A stretch of DNA of 64,000 bases from Pseudomonas fluorescens (GCF_005938625.1 NZ_VCNJ01000023.1:62001-126000); one strand, 5' to 3'. Shown: positions 50,645 to 60,176, counted from the stretch's first letter. Notes: a model not told the origin generated them from the sequence alone. A program made the numbers and translations.

Positions 50645-52051
50645 TCACGCAACGATATCAGTCGCCACCGCTTGCCCCACCACACCCACGGCAAAGTCCA
50701 CCGCCCCCTGCCCCGTCAGGTCAACCATCAGGCTGGTCTGATTGGTCTGCGCGAAGTAAGTCAGGATCGCATCGCCCGCATGCCCGGTGAAGCCGCTGAC
50801 AAAGTTCAGCGACGCCGCGCCCGTGGCGAAACCGGCGATCCCCGACAGATCGATCTTGTCCAGGCCGCTGGTGAAATCCATGATCCAGTCCGGCGCGGTC
50901 ATGGTCGAATCACTGGCAGCACCGAACACGAAAGTGTCTGCACCTGCACCGCCCCACAAAGTATCGCCACCGCCACCACCGTAGAGGATGTCATTACCGG
51001 CCCCGCCGGCCAGTTCATTGGCAACGGCGTTGCCGATCAACAGGTCATCGCCTGAACCGCCGATGGCGTTTTCCACGGTCACGCCATAAGCGATGGACAC
51101 GTTACCGACCAGACCACCAACATCGGAGAACGAGCCTTCATTGAGGTTAATCTTCTGGTTCTGGCTGAAGCCGGAGAAATCTAGGGTGTCATTACCGCCG
51201 CCATCCCACACCGAGAACACCACTTTCGACGACGCCGAAGAAGCGCTGTAGAAATCGCGCTCGGCATTGGAGTTGAAACCGTAGGTGGTGTCATCGGCGC
51301 GGGTCGCGTAGTTGGCGCCATACAGCTTTTGCACCGCGACGATATCGTCCAGCAACGGTGCTGAGGCGTACGCGCCGCTGCCGTCTTTGCTGAAGTTCTG
51401 ATCGGTGTTGGCTTCGCTCCAGTAGCTCATCAGGCTATAGCCGCGAGTGTCTTCGGCGTACTTGGCGTCGTTGTAGGTCGGGTTGCCATTACCAGCGTTG
51501 TACGCGCCCGGGTGCGACAAGCCGAGCGTATGACCGATCTCATGGGTCAGGGTCTGGCGCCCGTAGTTGTTGGTGTCCGGGGTTTTGTTGACCTGATATT
51601 GATCATTGATCAAGTACCACGACTGGCCGTCATAGCTGCCGCCGCTCGGCAGGTAAGCGAACGCAGCGCCACCGGTGCTGACATCGTAGTTACCGAAGGT
51701 CATGTGGCCATCGCCGCCCTTGCCTTCAGTGAAGGTGACGTTGGCGACATCAGCCCAGGATTGCATGGCCAGCACGGCCTGGGCCTTTTGCTGGGCGCTG
51801 AACTCGCTGAAGTTGCCCAGTTTGACGTTGTAGTTCGCCGGTTTCTCGGTCAGGAAGGTGTAACTGAGGTCGATCTTGCCGTCAGCGTTCTTGTCGCCCC
51901 ACGACAGGCCTTTGCGCAGGATTTCGTCAGCGGCCTGGTCGGCGGTGAATGAGGGTTTGCCGTTGACCAGCCCGACGCCACGGTCATACAGGTTGCTGAA
52001 GGTATCGATTTCGTCGAAGGCGCTGCTGGTTTTCGATTTGGCTTGAGCCAT
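50645..52051 (-). CDS. aprA: Serralysin-type alkaline metalloprotease (AprA family)
   Basis: A 468-residue secreted zinc protease. The catalytic site [11 protein letters not shown] lies at 170-180 (HEXXHXXGXXH), with the Met-turn SLMSYW at 206-211. A short RTX calcium-binding repeat region ([31 protein letters not shown]) lies at about 333-372. The C-terminal end [18 protein letters not shown] looks like a type I secretion signal. No N-terminal signal. No inhibitor (aprI) or aprDEF exporter genes are adjacent, which is unusual; secretion must use an exporter encoded elsewhere. Confidence 0.9.
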   Translation of the reverse strand: MAQAKSKTSSAFDEIDTFSNLYDRGVGLVNGKPSFTADQAADEILRKGLSWGDKNADGKIDLSYTFLTEKPANYNVKLGNFSEFSAQQKAQAVLAMQSWADVANVTFTEGKGGDGHMTFGNYDVSTGGAAFAYLPSGGSYDGQSWYLINDQYQVNKTPDTNNYGRQTLTHEIGHTLGLSHPGAYNAGNGNPTYNDAKYAEDTRGYSLMSYWSEANTDQNFSKDGSGAYASAPLLDDIVAVQKLYGANYATRADDTTYGFNSNAERDFYSASSASSKVVFSVWDGGGNDTLDFSGFSQNQKINLNEGSFSDVGGLVGNVSIAYGVTVENAIGGSGDDLLIGNAVANELAGGAGNDILYGGGGGDTLWGGAGADTFVFGAASDSTMTAPDWIMDFTSGLDKIDLSGIAGFATGAASLNFVSGFTGHAGDAILTYFAQTNQTSLMVDLTGQGAVDFAVGVVGQAVATDIVA

Positions 52052-52241
52052 GATGGACTTCCTTGTTTCTGAGTAGTCAGTGTCGACAGACCACGGCGAT
52101 CTTCTGGCGAGATCGTCCTGTCACTCGCGTGTTTTGAATCGGCGAAAAACCTGACACACGCGCCAACCGGGCGCCAATCAATTTCTCGATAGCCCTGCCC
52201 GCGTCCCTGTATTGCCCGTCACCCGCTGCAATGCTTTTTAT

Positions 52242-52257
52242 CTGTATATCCATACAG
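52242..52257. promoter_or_regulatory. LexA box upstream of topB
   Basis: CTGTATATCCATACAG fits the proteobacterial LexA consensus (CTGT-N8-ACAG with AT-rich centre). It lies in a longer perfect inverted repeat (TTTATCTGTAT / ATACAGATAAA). It is 73 bases before the topB start and about 190 bases from the aprA start, so it probably controls topB. Confidence 0.75.
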
Positions 52258-52329
52258 ATAAAAGTTGCCCCTGACGCCAAGTCCGGCCATTCTGTGCACC
52301 TGTTCCGACCTTGATCGACGATGGTGGTT

Positions 52330-54273
52330 ATGCGGCTGTACCTCTGTGAAAAACCCTCCCAGGCCAAAGATATTGCGGCCGTGCTCGGCGCCAGGCGTCG
52401 CGGCGACGGCTGCTGGCTGGGAACGGACGTCACGGTGACCTGGTGCATTGGCCATTTGCTCGAAACCGCCCCGCCGGATGCCTATGACGCCCGCTACAAG
52501 CGCTGGGTGCTGGCCGATCTGCCGATCATCCCGGACAAGTGGAAAATGACCGTCAAGCCGCGTACTGCAAGCCAGTACAAAGCGGTCAAACGCCTGCTCG
52601 GCGAGGCCAGCGAGCTGATCATCGCCACCGACGCCGACCGTGAGGGCGAAATGATCGCCCGGGAACTGGTTGAGCACTGTCGTTATCGCGGGCCGATCCG
52701 CCGCTTGTGGCTGTCGGCGCTGGACGAAGCTTCGATCCGCAAAGCCCTTGCCGCACTGAAACCGGGTGCCGAGACGTTCAGCCTGTATCACTCGGCGCTG
52801 GGCCGCTCGCGGGCGGACTGGCTGATCGGCATGAACATGAGCCGGCTGTTCACACTGCTCGGGCGACAATCGGGTTATCAAGGTGTGTTGCCGGTAGGCC
52901 GGGTTCAGACGCCGACCTTGCGGCTGGTGGTCGATCGCGACCGCAGCATCGCCGATTTCGTGCCGGTGCCGTTCTGGGCGATCGATGTCGATCTGCTGCA
53001 CAACGGCATCCCGTTTACCGCGCAGTGGCGTGCGCCGTCGGATGCCTGTGACGATCAGGATCGCTGCCTGAATCAGGCGTTGGCCCAGCAAGCAGCGGCC
53101 GCCATCAACGGCGCTGCCAGTGCCCGGGTGGTCAAGCTGAAAACCGAGCGCATGCGTGAAGTGGCGCCCCTGCCCTTCGATCTCGGCACCTTGCAGGAAG
53201 TCTGCTCGAAGAAACTTGGCCTCGGCGCGCAGGAAACCCTCGACATTGCCCAAGCGCTCTATGAAACCTACAAGGTCATCACTTACCCGCGCAGTGATTG
53301 CGGCTACTTGCCGCTGAGCCAGCACAGCGAGGCACCGGGGATTCTTGCGGCATTGCGGCAGGCAGATCCGGGCCTTGAAGCGCTCAACGGTTTTCTGGAG
53401 CCGCAACGTAAATCCAGAGCCTGGAACGACGCCAAGGTCAGCGCTCACCACGGCATTATCCCTACCGCTGCTGCGAAGAATCTTGAACGCCTGAGCGGCA
53501 AGCATCGCTCGGTGTACACGCTGATCCGTGCACGCTATCTGGCGCAGTTTCTGCCCAATCACGAATACGATCGCACCCAAGCCGATTTCGATTGCGCCGG
53601 TGAGGCGTTGCGCACGGTCGGCAAGCAGATCATTGAACCGGGCTGGAAACGCGCATTGCCCGAGGCTCTGGCGCCGGCCAAGGGCCGCGAGGCACCTGCG
53701 CCACAAACCTTGCCGGTCCTGAGCCAAGGTGTCGAATGCGCCATCGCGTCGGTGAAACTCAAGGACCTGTGGACGCAACCGCCCAAGCCCTACACCGAAG
53801 GTGACCTGATCAAGGCGATGAAGAACGTCGCCAAACTGGTCGAGGATCCGCTGCTCAAACAGAAACTCAAGGACACCACCGGTATCGGCACCGAAGCCAC
53901 CCGCGCGTCGATCATTCAGGGTTTGATTGACCGTGGCTATCTGGTAAAAAACGGCAAGGCCCTCGCCGCCACCCCGGCCGCGTTCAGCCTGATCGATGCG
54001 GTGCCGCGCGCGATTGCCGACCCCGGCACCACGGCGATCTGGGAGCAGGCACTGGACATGGTGCAAAGTGGCGAAATGAGCCTGGAAGAATTCGTCACCA
54101 AACAAGCGGCGTGGATGAGCAAACAGGTGACGCGCTGCTCCAGCCTCAGCCTGACCATCAGCGGCCCGCCCCCTGCCGGCAAAGCCTCGGCACCGTGGAA
54201 AAAGAAACGCAAATCGACCCGCAACAAATCCGCAGGCACCACCAAACGCACGGCGAAACCGGCGAGCAAATAA
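52330..54273 (+). CDS. topB: DNA topoisomerase III
   Basis: A 647-residue type IA topoisomerase. The TOPRIM acidic site ATDADREGE is at about residues 99-107 and the catalytic Tyr in ITYPRSDCGYLP at about 320. It unlinks single-stranded regions during replication and recombination. The C-terminus is very basic (KKKRKSTRNKSAGTTKRT), so it probably binds DNA there in place of zinc fingers. The ATG at 52330 is preferred to the one at 52321. A LexA-box upstream suggests SOS induction. Confidence 0.92.
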   Translation: MRLYLCEKPSQAKDIAAVLGARRRGDGCWLGTDVTVTWCIGHLLETAPPDAYDARYKRWVLADLPIIPDKWKMTVKPRTASQYKAVKRLLGEASELIIATDADREGEMIARELVEHCRYRGPIRRLWLSALDEASIRKALAALKPGAETFSLYHSALGRSRADWLIGMNMSRLFTLLGRQSGYQGVLPVGRVQTPTLRLVVDRDRSIADFVPVPFWAIDVDLLHNGIPFTAQWRAPSDACDDQDRCLNQALAQQAAAAINGAASARVVKLKTERMREVAPLPFDLGTLQEVCSKKLGLGAQETLDIAQALYETYKVITYPRSDCGYLPLSQHSEAPGILAALRQADPGLEALNGFLEPQRKSRAWNDAKVSAHHGIIPTAAAKNLERLSGKHRSVYTLIRARYLAQFLPNHEYDRTQADFDCAGEALRTVGKQIIEPGWKRALPEALAPAKGREAPAPQTLPVLSQGVECAIASVKLKDLWTQPPKPYTEGDLIKAMKNVAKLVEDPLLKQKLKDTTGIGTEATRASIIQGLIDRGYLVKNGKALAATPAAFSLIDAVPRAIADPGTTAIWEQALDMVQSGEMSLEEFVTKQAAWMSKQVTRCSSLSLTISGPPPAGKASAPWKKKRKSTRNKSAGTTKRTAKPASK

Positions 54274-54321
54274 AACCCGCTAGTGTTTCTGCAAGGCTCA
54301 TCACTTTCAGGATCCCGGCGC

Positions 54322-54825
54322 ATGGCCAATATCGAACTGCACCCTGCTCAGCGCGATGAGCTGGAGATCATCGAAAACCTCATGCAGTTCTACATGTACG
54401 ACTTCAGCGAATGGCTGCCGCTGAAGCTCGCTGATCATGGTTTCTTCTCCATCCAGCCAAAAATCGACTACTGGCGCCATCCGGCCACCCGACCGTTCCT
54501 GATTCGCGTCGACGGCGAACTGGCCGGGTTTGTGACCGTCGATGACGAAACCCATGTCGCCGGTACCGAACACAACATTGGCTATTTCTTCATCACCCGC
54601 CGCTTTCGTGGCCAAGGCGTCGCGCAGTTTGTCGTCTCTGCCCTCTTGAACCAGATCCCCGGTCAATGGCAGATTTTCCACATCGACGCCAACCTGCCGG
54701 CCCAGCGCTTCTGGGCCAGACTGATTCCGTTATTGAGCGACGGCCACTTCACCCTGGAGCAGCGCAAAGTAGACGGTTATCCATGCACCTTCTATGTGCT
54801 GCGCACGCCTTTTTCCGTTGCCTGA
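54322..54825 (+). CDS. GNAT family N-acetyltransferase
   Basis: A 167-residue acetyltransferase-like protein. The CoA-binding motif region is FFITRRFRGQGVAQFVVSAL at about residues 93-112. The start at 54322 (MANIELHPAQRDELEIIENL) is the family-typical one. It lies 48 bases after topB. Acceptor unknown. Confidence 0.82.
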   Translation: MANIELHPAQRDELEIIENLMQFYMYDFSEWLPLKLADHGFFSIQPKIDYWRHPATRPFLIRVDGELAGFVTVDDETHVAGTEHNIGYFFITRRFRGQGVAQFVVSALLNQIPGQWQIFHIDANLPAQRFWARLIPLLSDGHFTLEQRKVDGYPCTFYVLRTPFSVA

Positions 54826-55335
54826 ACGGATTCTTTCTCATTCCAAAACAGCTTTGTCCGACAATATGTAGTGAGCAAAAATAATCACTACAAAACCGTT
54901 GACGGCATCGTTTTGCTTTTGCATGATGAAGACGTTCTCCGATCGGGAACATCGGTAACACGCTTGAGCAAACTCGTCTGACCGCCGAGTTGTTTTTTCC
55001 GGATACACGCTGCCCACAAGGCAGATTGAAGAAGCTGACCTGGCCTGAACGTCCAGTACAAGGACGAGAAGCGCTGGCGAAAATTCTCAAGACGCTTGTG
55101 GTCGACACGGTAAATGTCGTCAAGGAGCCTCCCGGTTTTCGCTGCTTCTCCTCGTTGTGACGCTATTGCGTAGCAGTTATTCAACACGACTACATGCAAC
55201 AGATGCACGACCCCGTACTTTCCACGGGCGAGCGCTGACGTCCTGGTTTCGGTGCCAGGGATCAACTAACCGATGGGCTACCTGTATTAGCGAATCAACT
55301 TTGAAAGATCACCAGACTGGTCAAGGGGCAATATC
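54826..55335. other. Gene-poor region of about 500 bases
   Basis: No frame has both a good start and a plausible product. Two partly open stretches (plus strand 54930-55160, without an ATG, reading LTWPERPVQGREALAKILK; and minus strand 54888-55265) may be remnants of a decayed gene. Codon use looks unlike the core genes. Confidence 0.35.
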
Positions 55336-55665
55336 ATGAATCTGAACAATCAACCTACTATCGAAGAACTGGCTCGTATGTTCGCTGCGCAAAAAGACAG
55401 CCATGACAGCCATATTCTGTGGATCAGCAAGTCGGGTCAGGTGCATATCGACTGCCTGGCGACCCATGCTGACGAAGACGAGTTCGACCGCAACCATCAG
55501 AACCTGCTGGCCCGCCTGAAGATGTACCGTCGCGGCCACGGTTATGTTGGCAAGAAGGCTGCGGCCGACAAGGACTTCATCGGGAATGTTCTGCAAACGC
55601 TGAAACAGGCGTGGGGTTCGATGCAGAATAAGAATGAAGTTCGGGTGATTGATCGGTTCTGCTGA
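55336..55665 (+). CDS. Hypothetical small protein
   Basis: A 109-residue soluble protein: MNLNNQPTIEELARMFAA at the start, a middle with ILWISKSGQVHIDCLATH and a basic C-terminal part (LARLKMYRRGHGYVGKKAAA). AAGGGGC lies upstream of the ATG. It is followed by a strong terminator. No known domain recognised. Confidence 0.7.
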   Translation: MNLNNQPTIEELARMFAAQKDSHDSHILWISKSGQVHIDCLATHADEDEFDRNHQNLLARLKMYRRGHGYVGKKAAADKDFIGNVLQTLKQAWGSMQNKNEVRVIDRFC

Positions 55666-55684
55666 GTTAGTCATTAAATAATTG

Positions 55685-55722
55685 AAAGGCCTGCTTCCTT
55701 AAAGGAAGCAGGCCTTTTTTTG
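55685..55722 (+). terminator. Strong rho-independent terminator
   Basis: AAAGGCCTGCTTCCTT and AAGGAAGCAGGCCTTT form a long perfect stem with a tiny loop, followed by a run of T. It ends the 109-residue gene. Confidence 0.93.
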
Positions 55723-55757
55723 TTCGCTTGCATTGATTTGGCGTGACTGGAATTGTA

Positions 55758-56029
55758 GCCCCTCACCCCAGCCCTCTCCCGAGGGAGAGCGAGCCGATTT
55801 GTGCTGCGCTCAAAATTTTAGTTCGGCTCAAAACTTTCAGGTCGACGTAAATTGCACAAACACCTCGGTCAGTCCCCTCTCCCTAGGGAGAGGGAGCCGA
55901 TTTATGGTGCTTTCAGAACCTGAGTTCGACTCAGGTTTCTCAGGTCGGCGTAAATCGCACAAACACCTCGGTCAGTCCCCTCTCCCACTGGGCGGTCCGA
56001 CGTTTCGGGAGGGTTAGGGTGAGGGGCTT
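55758..56029. repeat. Family C repeat block, tandem units
   Basis: CCCCTCACCCCAGCCCTCTC opens the block and AGGGTTAGGGTGAGGGG closes it. Between them two tandem units of about 110 bases each carry GAGCCGATTT, a TTCGACTCAGGTTT-type arm, CAGGTCGACGTAAAT and ACACCTCGGTCAGTCCCCTC. The final arm overlaps the 3' end of the cynR gene. Confidence 0.85.
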
Positions 56030-56901
56030 CCCATGCCCAACACCAATTCCACAAACGCCACCGCCGCCGCACTGTGATAATTATTGCGCCGCCGCAACAA
56101 CGCCGCCCCACGCTGCGGCGCATCACTCTCGACCCGCAACCTGCGCAACGCCCGATCCTCGGTGGCAATCGCTTCCGGCAACATGGTTGCTATCGGCGAA
56201 TGACGCACCACTTCCAGCAACGTACTCACCGAATTCACCTCGATCCGCACCTGCGGCGTAATCCCGTGCTGCCGGAAATATTCATCCACCGATATCCGCG
56301 TAATGAAGTCCGGCGCCAACAAAGCGAAATCCAATGACGCGATATCTTCCGGCGTCAGCACCGAGTGGCTGTCATACAGCGGGTGCTCACGCCCAACCAT
56401 GATCCCCAGCGTTTCGGTAAACGCCGGAATACACTCGATATCGACGTTACGCACCGGCGTAAACGCAATCGCAATATCCAGCGAGTCATCCGCCAGCCCC
56501 GCCTCGATGTCGTCCATCGACAGCTCGAAAATCTGCAAATGGATCCCCGGATACCGCGCGGCAAAGTCGCGCACCAACGGCCCGACCAGATAAGCCATGA
56601 ACGTCGGTGTCATCGCCAGACGCAACGTCCCGCGAGACAAATCCTTAACGTCATGCAATGCGCGCCTGCCCGCCTCCAGCTCCACCAACACCCGCCGCGC
56701 GCATTCGATGTAGGCCTCGCCGGCGTCCGTCGGTTTGACCGTGCGCGAGGTGCGATCAAACAGGCTCACCCCCAGGGTTTCTTCCAGTTGGCGAATCTGC
56801 TGCGACAGGGTCGGCTGCGACACATGCAACGCCTCGGCGGCACGGGTGAAGCCGCCGTGATCGGCGACGGCCAGCAGATAACGCAAATGTCGCAGCAGCA
56901 T
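56014..56901 (-). CDS. cynR: LysR family regulator CynR-like
   Basis: A 295-residue LysR regulator (helix-turn-helix about 15-60, [24 protein letters not shown] sequence), divergent from cyanase and thus its likely activator responding to cyanate. The last residues (SPSP) and the stop TAA are encoded inside a family C repeat, which suggests that the repeat was inserted at or near the 3' end. A TATAGGAAGGGCTTAT site (56914-56929) in the gap with cynS has the T-N11-A spacing of a LysR binding site. Confidence 0.85.
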   Translation of the reverse strand: MLLRHLRYLLAVADHGGFTRAAEALHVSQPTLSQQIRQLEETLGVSLFDRTSRTVKPTDAGEAYIECARRVLVELEAGRRALHDVKDLSRGTLRLAMTPTFMAYLVGPLVRDFAARYPGIHLQIFELSMDDIEAGLADDSLDIAIAFTPVRNVDIECIPAFTETLGIMVGREHPLYDSHSVLTPEDIASLDFALLAPDFITRISVDEYFRQHGITPQVRIEVNSVSTLLEVVRHSPIATMLPEAIATEDRALRRLRVESDAPQRGAALLRRRNNYHSAAAVAFVELVLGMGSPSP

Positions 56902-56911
56902 GGGAACACCA

Positions 56912-56932
56912 TCTATAGGAAGGGCTTATGCC
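56912..56932. promoter_or_regulatory. Candidate CynR binding site
   Basis: CTATAGGAAGGGCTTATG, in the 120-base gap between cynR and cynS, has the AT-flanked interrupted symmetry (TATA...TTAT) of LysR-type operators. Assignment is inference from position. Confidence 0.35.
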
Positions 56933-57021
56933 AAGCATTGTATATCGGTCTTGGACGCTATGGGTCAATCGGCAGAAGATCAATCCCACACAGCAAGCCA
57001 ACCCCTGAAAGGAGTGACACC

Positions 57022-57489
57022 ATGCAACAGTCCCACGCCTACAACGACACCAGCCTGGCCCTGACCACCCGCGTTCTCGACGCCAAGGCACGCAAAGATC
57101 TGTCGTGGCAGGATCTTGCCGACGGCACCGGCCTGAGCCTGGCGTACGTCACCGCCGCCCTGCTCGGCCAACACCCGCTGCCGGAAAACGCCGCCCAAGT
57201 GGTCGGTGACAAGTTGGAGCTGAGCGCCGAAGACGTCGCGGCGATGCAGATCATCCCGCTGCGTGGCAGCCTCAGCGGTGTGCCGACAGACCCGACCATC
57301 TACCGCTTCCACGAGATGATCCAGATCTACGGCACCACCCTCAAAGCCCTGGTTCACGAGCAGTTCGGCGACGGCATCATCAGCGCGATCAACTTCAAAC
57401 TCGACATCAAGAAAGTCGAAGACCCGGAAGGCGGCTCCCGCGCCGTGGTCACCCTCGACGGCAAGTTCCTGCCCCTGCGTCCGTTCTGA
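57022..57489 (+). CDS. cynS: Cyanate hydratase (cyanase)
   Basis: A 155-residue cyanase. It converts cyanate and bicarbonate to ammonia and carbon dioxide. The active site is seen at Arg95 (IYRFHE), Glu98 and Ser121 (GIISAINF), equivalent to R96, E99 and S122 of E. coli CynS. An N-terminal helical domain precedes the catalytic one. AAAGGAGTG lies eight bases before the ATG at 57022. It is first in cynS, DUF2790, cynT. Confidence 0.95.
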   Translation: MQQSHAYNDTSLALTTRVLDAKARKDLSWQDLADGTGLSLAYVTAALLGQHPLPENAAQVVGDKLELSAEDVAAMQIIPLRGSLSGVPTDPTIYRFHEMIQIYGTTLKALVHEQFGDGIISAINFKLDIKKVEDPEGGSRAVVTLDGKFLPLRPF

Positions 57490-57570
57490 TCGACATCGGC
57501 CCGTACCCCGCGTGCGGGCCAACCGACCTCAAATGGCTACCCGTCACCAAACATATCTGGAGGCTGCCCC

Positions 57571-57807
57571 ATGCAAAAAATTCTGTTGATTCTGGCCCTG
57601 CTCGGCGGCTTTTCCGTCCAGACATTTGCCGCTGACGAGGCGGTCGCCTACCGCTACGGCATGCAACTGGATATCGCCCAAGTGCTGAGCATTACCCCGG
57701 TTGCCGATGTGTGTGGCGTGGTGCCGGTGGAGATGACGTATCTGGACAGCCACGGCGACAAACACATTCTTCAATACAGCGAATTCGGCAGCGGTTGCTC
57801 GAACTAA
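57571..57807 (+). CDS. DUF2790 family secreted protein
   Basis: A 78-residue protein with a signal peptide (MQKILLILALLGGFSVQTFAA) and DUF2790 domain (YRYGMQLDIAQVLSI, then CGVVPVEMTYLDSHG), with Cys48 and Cys76 likely forming a disulfide in the periplasm. DUF2790 proteins are common in Pseudomonas and lie beside varied stress genes; function unknown. It sits between cynS and cynT, 12 bases before the latter. Confidence 0.82.
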   Translation: MQKILLILALLGGFSVQTFAADEAVAYRYGMQLDIAQVLSITPVADVCGVVPVEMTYLDSHGDKHILQYSEFGSGCSN

Positions 57808-57819
57808 GAGGACAACACC

Positions 57820-58479
57820 ATGAAAAACCTGATTGATGGCTTCCTGAAATTCCAGAGCGAAGCGTTCCCGCAACGCACCGAATTGTTCAAACACCTGGCG
57901 ACCACGCAACAGCCCGGCACCTTGTTCATCACCTGTTCCGACAGCCGTGTCGTGCCGGAACTGCTGACCCAACAAGAACCCGGCGAGCTGTTCGTGATCC
58001 GCAACGCCGGCAATATCGTGCCGTCCTACAGTCCGCATCCGGGCGGGGTTTCGGCGACGGTTGAATATGCGGTGGCGGTGCTCGGGGTGACCGACATTGT
58101 GATCTGCGGGCATTCTGACTGCGGCGCGATGACCGCGATCGCGAAGTGCAAATGCATGGATCACTTACCTGCGGTCAGCGGCTGGCTGCAGCATGCCGAG
58201 TCGGCAAAAGTGGTTAACGAAGCGCGGCCACATGCCAATGACGCGGCGAAGTTGAGCTCGATGGTGCGCGAGAACGTGATCGCGCAATTGGCGAACATTC
58301 AGACCCACCCGAGCGTGCGTCTGGCTCAGGAGAAAGGCCTGCTGAATCTGCATGGTTGGGTGTATGACATCGAGACCGGTTCGATCGATGCTCTGGCCTC
58401 GGACCGCCGCACGTTTGTGCCGCTGGCCGAGCAACCGGCGACTTGCGCGATCCATGCACAAACCACCCACGCGGCCTGA
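57820..58479 (+). CDS. cynT: Beta-class carbonic anhydrase
   Basis: A 219-residue zinc enzyme. Zinc ligands Cys39 (TCSDSR, with Asp41-Arg43 dyad), His98 and Cys101 (GHSDCGAM) are all present. In the cyn operon it rehydrates the carbon dioxide made by cyanase, so that bicarbonate, a cyanase substrate, is not lost. GAGGACAAC lies before the ATG. Confidence 0.93.
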   Translation: MKNLIDGFLKFQSEAFPQRTELFKHLATTQQPGTLFITCSDSRVVPELLTQQEPGELFVIRNAGNIVPSYSPHPGGVSATVEYAVAVLGVTDIVICGHSDCGAMTAIAKCKCMDHLPAVSGWLQHAESAKVVNEARPHANDAAKLSSMVRENVIAQLANIQTHPSVRLAQEKGLLNLHGWVYDIETGSIDALASDRRTFVPLAEQPATCAIHAQTTHAA

Positions 58480-58487
58480 GCAACTGA

Positions 58488-58586
58488 TAGTTCCCACGCT
58501 CTGCGTGGGAATGCCTCAAGGGACGCTCTGCGTCCAGTGACGCGGAGCGTCACGGGCTGCGTTCCCACGCTGGAGCGTGGGAACGA
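58488..58586. repeat. Family D palindromic repeat
   Basis: GTTCCCACGCTCTGCGTGGGAATG, GACGCTCTGCGTC, GACGCGGAGCGTCACGGGCTGC and GTTCCCACGCTGGAGCGTGGGAAC are consecutive hairpin units. Each has its own inverted symmetry. It is found after cynT and before the convergent ProA-like gene. Confidence 0.85.
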
Positions 58587-58601
58587 TCATTGTCCGCCAG
58601 A

Positions 58602-60104
58602 TCAGCGTTTTACTGTGAGATCGATCTGCGTCATCCGGCTGCGCACAGTAAACACACCGTCACCGGAAAGAATCGCACTGCGCGCAAACAAGCGCCCGCT
58701 CTCCCAGTTCGAAAGCCCCAGTTCCGGCTTGTTCAGCGCGTACTGCCCATCGACCCAACGGGTAATGCCGTTGCCCACGAACGGCGCATTCACCGCGTTG
58801 TAAAAACGCTCTTGTACGGCGGCATCTTCACTGATCAACGACACGGTAAATTGCGGGCTGTAACGGTTGAAGAGCGCAATCGCCTGATCCAGATCGTCAA
58901 CGATCATCAGGCTGACTTCCGGGGTTTCTTCCCATTCCCATTCGCGGCCCAGCGCCGACTCCGCCAAAGGTTCAGCCAGTGCTTCGGTCTGATAACCCTC
59001 GGCGCGATAAACCTCGACGGTTGTGTTCTGCCACTCACTCGGCAAGCATCCTTCACTGCCTTCAACGATGTGCAATTTGCAGCCCTGGCCACGCGCAGTA
59101 CCGGCCTGTTGCAGTGCATCGAGAAACAACGGCACCAGCTCAGCCGCGCGATCACGCTGGATCAGGCACACGTTGAGCGTGTTGCAGACTTTGCGGTCCA
59201 GCGAGTTGCGCACCACGGCGGCGAAGCGTTTGGCATCGGCCGCACGATCCGCGATCAACCATGCACCACCCGTGCCGTGCAGGCTGACCGCGGTGCCGGC
59301 CTGCTGGGCAATGCTGCCTAACTGACTGACCGCACGACCCGAGCCGCGCGCCACCGCCAGCGACAAGCGTCGATCAGCAAACATCGCCCAACCGGCGGCA
59401 TGATTGACGCTTTCCACCAACGACACCGCACCGGCGGGCAGACCGGCATCGGCCAGCGCGGGGTTCAGTGCGTGAGTGACGATGGCTTGCGCAGTGCCTA
59501 ACGCATCGCTGCCAATACGCAGAACGGCAGTGTTGCCGGTGCGCAAGACACCGGCGGCGTCGGCAAACACGTTCGGCCGACCTTCAAAGACAAATGCGAC
59601 GATGCCCAGCGGCGAGACCACTTGCTCGACTTTCCAGCCGTCGTGCTCGACGCTGCTGATGACTTTGCCGCGCGTAGCTGCGGCATCTCGCCAGGCGCGC
59701 AGGCCGGCAATCATGTCGCCGCGCATGCGCTCATCGGCGAGCAGTCGGGTGGTGGAGCGGCCGCGTGCCTTGGCCCGTTCGATGTCAGCAAGGTTGGCGG
59801 TTGCGATGTGCGCCCAGCACTCAGGGGTTTCCAGGCGTTGCGCGAACAGATCAAAAAACTGGCTGATAGCCTCATCGGACACCGCCGACAGCGCGGTAAA
59901 TGCCGCTGCCGCGCGTTCGATCGCCACGGACGCCGCTTGCTGATCCGCCACGGGGATCAGCAGCAGCTCGCCACTGACCTGCTCCACCAGCAGGTGGTCA
60001 CCGGGCTGAAAGCGCGCGGCCAGTTCGGGGCTGACCAAGGTGACGCGGTTACCAGCGAAAGGGATCGGCGTGCCAGCGACTAGACGTTCGAGCGCAAGAG
60101 ACAT
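58602..60104 (-). CDS. ProA-like glutamate-5-semialdehyde dehydrogenase paralogue
   Basis: A 500-residue aldehyde-dehydrogenase-fold enzyme of the ProA family. The catalytic cysteine is in NSLDRKVCNTLNVCLI (about residue 310). The glycine-rich nucleotide stretch is GRPNVFADAAGVLRTGNT (near 180). It carries about 80 extra N-terminal residues relative to the usual 417-421-residue ProA. Whether it makes proline precursors or has another substrate is unknown. Stands alone, flanked by repeats. Confidence 0.82.
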   Translation of the reverse strand: MSLALERLVAGTPIPFAGNRVTLVSPELAARFQPGDHLLVEQVSGELLLIPVADQQAASVAIERAAAAFTALSAVSDEAISQFFDLFAQRLETPECWAHIATANLADIERAKARGRSTTRLLADERMRGDMIAGLRAWRDAAATRGKVISSVEHDGWKVEQVVSPLGIVAFVFEGRPNVFADAAGVLRTGNTAVLRIGSDALGTAQAIVTHALNPALADAGLPAGAVSLVESVNHAAGWAMFADRRLSLAVARGSGRAVSQLGSIAQQAGTAVSLHGTGGAWLIADRAADAKRFAAVVRNSLDRKVCNTLNVCLIQRDRAAELVPLFLDALQQAGTARGQGCKLHIVEGSEGCLPSEWQNTTVEVYRAEGYQTEALAEPLAESALGREWEWEETPEVSLMIVDDLDQAIALFNRYSPQFTVSLISEDAAVQERFYNAVNAPFVGNGITRWVDGQYALNKPELGLSNWESGRLFARSAILSGDGVFTVRSRMTQIDLTVKR

Positions 60105-60176
60105 GAAGCGGATTCACCATGCAGGGAGCGGCCGGAAAATGTATAGGAACACAATCCTCCAAAGCAACCGCTAACC

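Noticed and set aside
52219..54105. 628-codon open frame antisense to topB
   Set aside because: It is the mirror of a high-GC gene whose active-site motifs are intact; its product shows no domain and has the Arg/Gly/Gln-rich look of an antisense shadow.
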